Shown piece after piece: positions 12,794 to 19,772 of a stretch of DNA of 24,162 nucleotides; the stretch's first letter is position 1, and each line of letters opens with the position of its first letter. Under the pieces are notes generated by a model that ran no database searches, was not told the DNA's origin, and saw only the letters and a program-made list of their open reading frames with translations. The translations under genes and the position numbers were made by a program. Source of the stretch: Butyrivibrio sp. UBA3740 (GTDB lineage: Bacteria; Bacillota; Clostridia; Lachnospirales; Lachnospiraceae); NCBI GenBank assembly GCA_002372465.1, contig DFGW01000263.1, positions 1-24,162 of the forward strand, written 5' to 3'.

Positions 12794-15700
12794 TTAGTAC
12801 TTGGTAATGTCTGTGAGAGGAATCTTTTTGACCTTGGAGAAGGCTATTGAGTAGATAATTACGGCAAACAGACCAACAAGCAGCACTCCCAGAACCCATG
12901 CGATGGCGAAGGGGGTTCTGACGTACATAAAGCCTGCTGTTTCCATATTCATTATGGCGACCACTCCAAACGGAATGCCGATGATAACTCCCATCAAAAG
13001 CCCAAGGCCAGTGGTCACAAGAACTTCACCTCCAAGATAAAGGATTACCTGGAAGTTAGAATAGCCATTTACTCTGAGGGTAAGGATCTCTCTCATTCTG
13101 TGAAGAACAAGTATGTTACTCAGGTTTAGAAGCACCATGAAGGCAAGAAGGGCCGAAAAACCTATCAGCAGAAATACTATGGCGTTGAATACATCCACAT
13201 AGGATTTGTACTTTATCCTGATTTCGCTGGAACGGTCAATAGCGCTTACAGCCCCAAGAGTTTTGAGCTCATTGTAGACGTCATCTATCGGCACTGAGCC
13301 TGTTTTGATAAGATAACAGTTGCTTTTGGCCTCTTTGCCATATATTGCCTTATAGCAGGCTTTTGACATGATGATACATTTACCGACATATTGAATATAA
13401 TCATCGCCAATATTGATCCTGCCAACTTTCAGCTCATCAGTTATGAGCGTTGTAGCGCTTCCCTTGGTGAGCTTGTCCTTCTGCATCATTTCTCTGCTTA
13501 CAAGAACGCTGTCATCAGGTATTACAACGTCTCTTCCTTTGTCGTCACGAACTTTGTAGTACCTTGAAAACTCCTCCCTGTCATCAATGCAGAATGCTTC
13601 TGCAGGAATCTGCTTTTTATCAGTCTGAATGATGGCTCCAAAATTGCTGACGCAGGTATATTCATAACCCTTTATGGCGTCTTCAACCTGTTCTTTTTCC
13701 TTGTCATTGGCAGTGTCTGAAACCACAATTTTAATGTCGTATCTCCATACATCTCCAATCTGCTTATCAAGTGAGCCGGCAAAGGCAAGGTTTAATGTGA
13801 CTCCCACAGCTATCAAAAGAACACAGGCCATAACGATTACGACAGATACCAGCTCGCGTCCCAGATCTGTGTATAGATTTTTGAAGATCATATTTAGGTA
13901 GATATTTGAGTTGGAATTCTTTCCCGCCTTGGTTATTTCCTTGCGTTTAGGCTCATTGCCCGATATCAGGCCTACAGCTGTGCAGGAAATAAGCTTTTCA
14001 CTTGACCAGTAAACTGCAATGGCAGTTACCAAAGCCACAGCGACAGGCATTAAAACCACCGGAACAATGTGTGCAGCATGATGTACCGTCCCGAAATTAA
14101 GGCGTCCTTTCTGGGAAACCAGGATCATGGCCTCATAAGCGTATGCGCCACCGTATCCCAAAAGTACTCCGAATAGTCCACCGCTGACTCCGAAAATAAG
14201 GTACTTCCGACGGATTTCATGTTTGTACATTCCATTGGCTTTTAGAGTTCCTATCTGTGCCTTTTGCTCCTCAACCATTATTGCTATGGTAAAGAAGCAG
14301 ACAATAATAACAACTATCGAATACATTGGAGTAAGCAGGAGGCAGAACTGGCCTACCACATCGACCATAGACTTCACGACAGTGAAATGTGCGCTGGCGT
14401 TCCTGGTCTGGATGATCCACTGGCAGGGCGTTTCCTTGGCACTCTCAATGTCAGACTCTGCATCGTCAAGCTTTTCCTCAGCCTCTTTTTTTGCGTCAGC
14501 ATACTCCGCCCTTGCATCTGCAAGCTTTTCTTCGCCATCTGCCTTCTTGGTTTTAAATTCTTCCTTGGCATCTTCCAGCTCTTTTTCTGCATCAGCCAGC
14601 TCTTTTTCCGCATCGGCCTTTTTGGTGTTATATTCCTTTCTGGCATCCTCAAGCTGCTTTTTGCCATCTTCTTTCTGCTTCTCAAATTCTGCCTTGGCGT
14701 CCGCAAGCTTCTGTCTAGCCTTTGGCTCCTCAGCTGCAAATGCTGCCTGACCGTCGGCCAGCTCTTTTTTTGCCTGTTCCAGTGAAAACCAACCCTGATC
14801 CAGCTCTTTTCTGGCATCCTCAAGCTCCTCTTCGCCATTTTTTATAGTGCTTCTGGCATCGTCCAGCTTGGCTTTGGCTGCATCAAGCTTACTAACTGCA
14901 GCCTTTAGCTCATCAATATGCGCAGCATCATGCAAAAGCTCCTTGGTAACGGAGTTACTCTCGACAACTGAAATGATAGTTTTGGCCTTTTCCAAAGGAG
15001 ATGCCGACTTGGCAGCTTCAAGGCTTGCTACCATTTCATCAGCGGTATCTTCAGGCAGCATGCCCTGGCCTGCCATCATTGAAATTACTGACTGTAGCAG
15101 GTTCAAACTGTCTGAGCCCAGCTCATCACCTAATTGCTTAACTCCTGAATCATATTCAGCTTTGCCTTTATTGTATTCATCCTTTCCGCTTTCCAAACGC
15201 TCCTGGGCTTTCTTGTATTCCTCTTCCTTCTCTGCAAGGAGCTTTTCATTTTTGTCTATCTGCAGCATGCTGTCAAAGAGCTTAAACTTTGTGTCGTTTA
15301 TCTCCTTTTCCATATCTTTTTCAGCCTGCTCCAGCTCTTTTTCGCCATTGGCAACCTTATCGTTATACTCTTTTTCGCCATCCTTTATTTTCTGAGCGCC
15401 GTTTTTAAGCTCCCTGTCAAGGGTCTCTTTGGCGTCATCGAGTTCCTTCTGGGCGTCATCAAGCTCTTTTTGAGCCTCAGCAACCTTATCGTCAAATTCT
15501 TTCTGGGCGTCGTCAATTTCTTTTTGAGCATCTCCCAGCTTTTCATCAGCTTCAGCCCTTGCGTCGGCAAGCTTATCGTCCAGTTCCTGTGCCAGCGATT
15601 TATCACGTTCCTCGCCAAGGACCTTCGTCTTTTCTTCAAGAGCTTTTTCGGTTCCTGCTATAGCACCATCGTACTTGCTGCTTAATGCTCCGATACTCTC

Positions 15701-16336
15701 GGGTATATCTGCCTTTACAAAGACATTTGTATAGTCAAACAAAATATCAGACATATCAAAGGATGAAAGGGGAAGAATGCAGAAATCCCCGTCTCCTGAG
15801 GACACGTAATCCGGGTGCCCGGCTATTCCGGTCACAGTATAGTTCTTTTCCGTAAGGACATCTTCCAGGGTGTCGCTATCGGAAGAAAGCATTATCGTAT
15901 CACCGGCCTTGATGCCGGTTTCATTAGCTATGTCGATACATACAGCACATTCTCCGACTTTTTCCGGAAGTCGTCCCTCCACGGCATAAGGAACGCTTAT
16001 CCTCTCAGTAGCTGAGAGGATGGTAAGTTTCCTGTTTGCCCCGTCATATGACATAATTCCGGGCATAGAAATCAGACCTTCAGCATCCACAACTCCCTCG
16101 GTACGCAGAATGTCTTCAATTTCCGATTCCTTAGCACCAAAGTTTGAGGAGAGGTCAAGGTCCTTGTAATTATGCTCTTTATAATAGTTTTCAGCATGCT
16201 TCTTCGTGGAATGACCTGCGAATAGTATTCCCAGAATGATATCAGTTCCGATGAATACTATTATTGCAATTGAAAGCCAGGATACAAATCTGGATCTGAT
16301 GTTACGAAGAGCATCTTTAAGCCATACCTGATCCAT
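12794..16336 (-). CDS. Large FtsX/MacB-type ABC transporter permease with extracellular coiled coils (1180 aa)
   Basis: The product has two FtsX-like permease halves. I place membrane segments near 19-41, 661-688, 713-737, 757-777, 829-853, 1048-1077, 1103-1128 and 1143-1166. Between segments 1 and 2 lies a MacB-like extracellular part (about 43-225), then two long Lys/Glu/Asp/Ala-rich coiled coils (about 228-405 and 475-635) separated by a helical hinge. Repeats such as A-Q-K-E-L-D-D-A and A-D-A-E-K-E-L show the heptads. Type VII ABC transporters of this kind transmit force rather than pump through the membrane; FtsEX uses the coiled-coil partner EnvC, or PcsB, to control cell-wall hydrolases. 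Here a coiled coil is built into the permease. The ATPase gene ends 24 bp upstream, so this is a pair. Confidence 0.9.
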   Translation of the reverse strand: MDQVWLKDALRNIRSRFVSWLSIAIIVFIGTDIILGILFAGHSTKKHAENYYKEHNYKDLDLSSNFGAKESEIEDILRTEGVVDAEGLISMPGIMSYDGANRKLTILSATERISVPYAVEGRLPEKVGECAVCIDIANETGIKAGDTIMLSSDSDTLEDVLTEKNYTVTGIAGHPDYVSSGDGDFCILPLSSFDMSDILFDYTNVFVKADIPESIGALSSKYDGAIAGTEKALEEKTKVLGEERDKSLAQELDDKLADARAEADEKLGDAQKEIDDAQKEFDDKVAEAQKELDDAQKELDDAKETLDRELKNGAQKIKDGEKEYNDKVANGEKELEQAEKDMEKEINDTKFKLFDSMLQIDKNEKLLAEKEEEYKKAQERLESGKDEYNKGKAEYDSGVKQLGDELGSDSLNLLQSVISMMAGQGMLPEDTADEMVASLEAAKSASPLEKAKTIISVVESNSVTKELLHDAAHIDELKAAVSKLDAAKAKLDDARSTIKNGEEELEDARKELDQGWFSLEQAKKELADGQAAFAAEEPKARQKLADAKAEFEKQKEDGKKQLEDARKEYNTKKADAEKELADAEKELEDAKEEFKTKKADGEEKLADARAEYADAKKEAEEKLDDAESDIESAKETPCQWIIQTRNASAHFTVVKSMVDVVGQFCLLLTPMYSIVVIIVCFFTIAIMVEEQKAQIGTLKANGMYKHEIRRKYLIFGVSGGLFGVLLGYGGAYAYEAMILVSQKGRLNFGTVHHAAHIVPVVLMPVAVALVTAIAVYWSSEKLISCTAVGLISGNEPKRKEITKAGKNSNSNIYLNMIFKNLYTDLGRELVSVVIVMACVLLIAVGVTLNLAFAGSLDKQIGDVWRYDIKIVVSDTANDKEKEQVEDAIKGYEYTCVSNFGAIIQTDKKQIPAEAFCIDDREEFSRYYKVRDDKGRDVVIPDDSVLVSREMMQKDKLTKGSATTLITDELKVGRINIGDDYIQYVGKCIIMSKACYKAIYGKEAKSNCYLIKTGSVPIDDVYNELKTLGAVSAIDRSSEIRIKYKSYVDVFNAIVFLLIGFSALLAFMVLLNLSNILVLHRMREILTLRVNGYSNFQVILYLGGEVLVTTGLGLLMGVIIGIPFGVVAIMNMETAGFMYVRTPFAIAWVLGVLLVGLFAVIIYSIAFSKVKKIPLTDITKY

Positions 16337-16360
16337 ACGATCATCGTTTCCTTCTTGAAA

Positions 16361-17575
16361 TTACCAAACCAGCTCTTCAGCTTTCATCGGCCATGCATTT
16401 ATCCTTATGCTGGCAATCCTGCCATCCTTTACCCTGACAACCCGGTTTGCCATCTTGGCGATCTCCACATTGTGAGTAACCATTACTACTGTCGTGACCT
16501 TCTTCTTAATGAGATCTTCAATGAGCATGAGCACTTCCTGACCGGTTGCAAAATCAAGAGCAGCTGTGGGCTCGTCTGCAAGGATCAGCTTCGGATTTTT
16601 TACGATTGCCCTTGCGATTGAGACTCTCTGCTGTTGGCCGCCGCTCATCATTGACGGATAGTTATTGGCTCTTTGGGTAAGCCCCACCATATCAATGGCC
16701 TTTGCGGAATCAAGGGGGTTTTTGCAGTTCTGGGCAATAAGTTTTACGTTTTCAAGGGCCGTTAAATTGGGCATCAGGTTGTATGCCTGGAAAATAAACC
16801 CGATAGAATCCCTCCTATAGTCAGTGAGCTGTTGCTGCGTCGGATGAGAGAAATCCCGGCCCTCAACTGTAATCTCCCCTTCAGTGGCGGAATCCATGCC
16901 CCCAATAATATTAAGAAGCGTTGACTTTCCGCAGCCGCTTTCTCCCAGGATGACCAGGAGCTCATTCTCATAGACGTCAAGGTCGATACCCTTTAGAATA
17001 TGGGCAACCTCCAGTCCCGACGGATAATCCTTTTTTATTCCCCTAAGTGACATTATGACTTTCTTGTCCGGATTAGGGGCGTAGCTATATCCTCTTTCAT
17101 CGATGGCCATTGAAACCAGGCCGGCAAAAGACCTGATCAGCCATTTAGTATCATCCGAGAACTCTTTTGCTGATCTGTCGATTATCTCAACGCAGCCGAT
17201 TATGTCTTTGTGAAGAGGCATTGGCATGCAAAAGACATTTTTCATCTCTATGCCGGTTATCTCATCCTTACCACCAGGAAATCTGCTGTCTGAAGAAGTT
17301 TCTTTGACATCGATAGGATCCGGACCATTGCATGCCTGACCGATAAGTCCCTGTCCAAATTCCACGGAAAAGCCTGCCAGATTGGTCTCGCCTGAAGAAA
17401 CAACACAATAGATGTGCTTCGTATCCCTGTTTTTGAGCCACATGGCACCTGATTTGGCATCAGCCGCTCCTATAAGTGATTCCAGCGCCTCCGAGAGAAG
17501 ACTCTCTATATCGTCTCCTTCCAGCAGCTGCATTATTTTCCATATGGTTTTTATGTCTCTTCCGCTATCTGACAT
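16361..17575 (-). CDS. ABC transporter ATP-binding protein with N-terminal GAF domain (404 aa)
   Basis: The C-terminal half is a complete LolD/MacB-type ATPase. Walker A is G-E-S-G-C-G-K-S-T at 211-219, the Q-loop is at Q263 (I-F-Q-A-Y-N-L-M-P), the signature is M-S-G-G-Q at 310-314, Walker B is I-L-A-D-E at 331-335 and the H-loop is His368. Residues about 15-160 are unlike any part of a normal ATPase of this class and have a GAF layout: L-S-E-A-L-E-S-L-I-G-A-A-D-A-K-S-G-A-M-W-L, then G-Q-G-L-I-G-Q-A and V-F-C-M-P-M-P-L, then I-I-G-C-V-E-I-I-D-R-S. GAF domains bind small ligands or respond to redox state. GGAG precedes the ATG. The gene is 24 bp before the permease gene. Confidence 0.9.
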   Translation of the reverse strand: MSDSGRDIKTIWKIMQLLEGDDIESLLSEALESLIGAADAKSGAMWLKNRDTKHIYCVVSSGETNLAGFSVEFGQGLIGQACNGPDPIDVKETSSDSRFPGGKDEITGIEMKNVFCMPMPLHKDIIGCVEIIDRSAKEFSDDTKWLIRSFAGLVSMAIDERGYSYAPNPDKKVIMSLRGIKKDYPSGLEVAHILKGIDLDVYENELLVILGESGCGKSTLLNIIGGMDSATEGEITVEGRDFSHPTQQQLTDYRRDSIGFIFQAYNLMPNLTALENVKLIAQNCKNPLDSAKAIDMVGLTQRANNYPSMMSGGQQQRVSIARAIVKNPKLILADEPTAALDFATGQEVLMLIEDLIKKKVTTVVMVTHNVEIAKMANRVVRVKDGRIASIRINAWPMKAEELVW

Positions 17576-17641
17576 GAATACTCCGCCTTACATCAGTTTT
17601 TTCTGTTTTATCCAAAATCTGTGCTCTCAGCTTTCTCGCAA

Positions 17642-19204
17642 CTATAACAGCGGCGCTGCCAGCCTAAGGAGCATCTGTCCAAATCTCAGGAACCTGCCTC
17701 TGCCTGATTTATAGTACTCCGTTACTTCATTGGAAACGCTGAACATTTCCTCAAAATCTCTTTTCACCTCATCAACCACATGGCTTCCTGCGATAAAGCA
17801 GCCGTTTTCAAAATGGTGATAAAGACTTCTGTAGTCGAGGTTTATAGTTCCGCAGGTGGCCATGGAATCGTCGCTTACCGACATCTTGGCGTGACAGAAT
17901 CCCGGAGTATACTCAAAAATCCTGACTCCGTTTACAGCAAGCGCGTTATAGTATGACCTGGTAACACTATAAACAAGTTTCTTGTCCGGTATGCCGGGAG
18001 TGATTATCCTTACATCCACGCCTCTTTTAGCTGCAAGGGAAAGTGCGCTTATCATTTCGTCTGTTATTATAAGATAAGGTGTTATATACCAGGCATAATC
18101 CCGTGCTGAGTTGGCTATACTCATATAAACATCTTCGCCAACCTGAATCTTGTCCATTGGATTGTCCGCATAAGGGACCACAAATCCGTCTTCTTTAGCG
18201 ATATAGTCATAATGCTTTAGATATTTGCCAAAATCCGCATCGTCGCTGTCATTTTCTTTAACAGCATTCCACATCTCCAAAAAGGTGATAGTAAGACTCC
18301 TTACAGCATCTCCTTCAAGCTTTAGTCCGGTGTCCTTCCAGAAACCAAAGGGCTGCGTCAGATGAAAATACTCGTTAGCAAGGTTGTATCCACCTGTAAA
18401 TCCCACTTTCCCATCTATGACTGTAATCTTCCTGTGATCCCTGTTATTGAGGAACAGATTAAGCCCCGGAGCAAAAGGGTTGAAAACCCGTGCCTTTATG
18501 CCAACACTCTCAAGCCTTTTAACAAAGTCAGTATTTACAAACCCGATACTGCCCATGTCATCATAGAAAACCCTTACCTCTACTCCCTCTTTTACCTTTT
18601 CTTCGAGGATCTCCTGGATTCCATGCCAGCTCTCTGCATCTTCTATGGCGTGATACTCCATGAAAATAAACTCTTTGGCTTTTTTCAGCTCTTCCTTCTG
18701 AGACTCCAGGCCTTTTTTTGCATCATCAAAGTAGGTGATATCCGTATTTTTGTAGACCGGATAACCGGAATATTTTTTAAGATAACGGGCGATATTGGCC
18801 GCATAGGGTAGTTTTTCCTTTAATTCCTGCTGTTCTTTCCCATTTGCAGGCAAAAGAGGTAGCAGCTTATTATCTACTTCTTCATACCTCTTTCTCATCT
18901 TCCGTGTACCCTGGTTTTGACCAACCAGAAGGTAGAAAGCAAGTCCTGCTACTGGAACAAGCAAGATGAGAAGTATCCAGGGCATTTTTATTGATGCAGA
19001 TTGCTTTTTTCCATATAAAAAGAGGACAACTGCAAGACCCAACAGTGAAAAAGCAGCTGAAAACCAAACCAACTGCTTGCTCATCCTGATAATAATGAGA
19101 ATGATCAAAAGAACTTCTATAGCTATGGACAATAGCGCAAATATCATCCTGATGACGCCGTTTTTGACATTTGCTTTTGTTTCTTTTGTTTTTCCTGCAC
19201 TCAT
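17642..19204 (-). CDS. cls: Cardiolipin synthase (520 aa)
   Basis: Cls joins two phosphatidylglycerol molecules into cardiolipin and glycerol at the membrane. The product has N-terminal membrane segments (about 18-39 and 45-64, with another near 75-94) and two phospholipase-D motifs. The first is H-R-K-I-T-V-I-D (His257, Lys259, Asp264) and the second H-A-K-M-S-V-S-D (His438, Lys440, Asp445). Both are intact, followed by the usual G-G-Y-N and G-T-I-N-L-D-Y-R-S. The length is close to that of firmicute Cls enzymes. AAGGA precedes the start. It is followed after 66 bp by the GAF-ABC gene on the same strand, which suggests, without proof, one transcript from the promoter at 19249. Confidence 0.95.
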   Translation of the reverse strand: MSAGKTKETKANVKNGVIRMIFALLSIAIEVLLIILIIIRMSKQLVWFSAAFSLLGLAVVLFLYGKKQSASIKMPWILLILLVPVAGLAFYLLVGQNQGTRKMRKRYEEVDNKLLPLLPANGKEQQELKEKLPYAANIARYLKKYSGYPVYKNTDITYFDDAKKGLESQKEELKKAKEFIFMEYHAIEDAESWHGIQEILEEKVKEGVEVRVFYDDMGSIGFVNTDFVKRLESVGIKARVFNPFAPGLNLFLNNRDHRKITVIDGKVGFTGGYNLANEYFHLTQPFGFWKDTGLKLEGDAVRSLTITFLEMWNAVKENDSDDADFGKYLKHYDYIAKEDGFVVPYADNPMDKIQVGEDVYMSIANSARDYAWYITPYLIITDEMISALSLAAKRGVDVRIITPGIPDKKLVYSVTRSYYNALAVNGVRIFEYTPGFCHAKMSVSDDSMATCGTINLDYRSLYHHFENGCFIAGSHVVDEVKRDFEEMFSVSNEVTEYYKSGRGRFLRFGQMLLRLAAPLL

Positions 19205-19216
19205 CCTATGCTTCCT

Positions 19217-19238
19217 TTTTAACTAAATTTAGTTAAAA
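19217..19238. promoter_or_regulatory. Perfect 22-bp palindrome between promoter and start of cls
   Basis: The left half TTTTAACTAAA is followed directly by its exact complement, with no spacer. It begins 11 bp after the -10 box and overlaps the expected first transcribed bases. No T run follows on the cls strand. A dimeric repressor site is the simplest reading. Confidence 0.6.
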
Positions 19239-19248
19239 CCCATATTCT

Positions 19249-19276
19249 ATTATACTATAAAACCTGCACGTGTAAT
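19249..19276 (-). promoter_or_regulatory. Promoter of cls
   Basis: On the minus strand ATTACA (19271-19276), a 16-base spacer and a perfect TATAAT (19249-19254) precede the start codon by about 45 bp. Confidence 0.6.
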
Positions 19277-19322
19277 GAATGAATCCAGTAGACCACTCCT
19301 ACAGGATTTTGCTCACATACAG

Positions 19323-19351
19323 AAAAAAGGACCGTGTTTCCACAGTCCTTT
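19323..19351 (-). terminator. Terminator after the 74-aa gene
   Basis: On the minus strand AAAGGAC pairs with GTCCTTT (19345-19351 and 19326-19332). After one mismatch GTG/CAC continues the stem, and a run of six T follows. It lies 70 bp past the stop at 19420 and separates that gene from cls. Confidence 0.8.
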
Positions 19352-19419
19352 ACATAATCCATATTATTGGTGGTGTTACTTGTGTTAATGTACACTTAAG
19401 CATCCCGGAAAGGCGAGCC

Positions 19420-19644
19420 TTATATAGCTGCCTGTCTTATAACCTTGTAGCTCTTGTTCCACTTCTGTTCCAAGCCGCGCCAGTTGTAGGTCAGTTCCCC
19501 ATTGGGGTAAAGGCAGATGGACTTGGAAGTTACATCGGAGGGGTTATCAAAGGAGTCGTAGTAAGCTCCTCCGCTGGCTCTTTGCTCCATCTTCTTGTAG
19601 ATAAAACCATCAATTGCTATCACTTCCGGGAACTGTGTTATCAT
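19420..19644 (-). CDS. Hypothetical protein (74 aa)
   Basis: The start is the ATG at 19642-19644, with GGAGAG six bases before it; the longer frame runs through the promoter and begins with TTG. The product (MITQFPEVIAIDGFIYKKME ...) has no signal peptide or membrane segment. It has a short hydrophobic strand, then Y-Y-D-S-F-D-N-P-S-D-V-T-S and Y-P-N-G-E-L-T-Y-N-W-R-G-L-E-Q-K-W. No family is recognised. It stands alone between its own promoter and a good terminator, so it is probably a real gene. The inverted repeat over its promoter suggests regulation. Confidence 0.65.
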   Translation of the reverse strand: MITQFPEVIAIDGFIYKKMEQRASGGAYYDSFDNPSDVTSKSICLYPNGELTYNWRGLEQKWNKSYKVIRQAAI

Positions 19645-19693
19645 TTGGCACTCTCCATAAAAACAAGAAAGATCAACAGCTTCTTCATACTGT

Positions 19694-19726
19694 ATATTGT
19701 ATAACAAATAGCTGCATATACAATAT
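19694..19726 (-). promoter_or_regulatory. Promoter with inverted repeats before the 74-aa gene
   Basis: ATATTGTATA (19694-19703) and TATACAATAT (19717-19726) are exact complements with 13 bp between; their centres are 23 bp apart, about two turns of DNA. On the minus strand TTGTAT (19718-19723), a 16-base spacer and TACAAT (19696-19701) form a promoter whose boxes are the repeats themselves. A repressor bound to both would block it. Confidence 0.5.
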
Positions 19727-19772
19727 GGTGTATTTGTACAAAATTTCGTTAAGATTTTTGTAAATGATTATT

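Noticed and set aside
14223..15395. Long plus-strand open frames (175, 173 and 182 aa) opposite the permease gene
   Set aside because: They are the reverse reading of Lys/Glu/Asp/Ala coiled-coil codons, giving Ser/Phe/Leu-rich products with no ribosome site. The minus-strand frame has clear domains.
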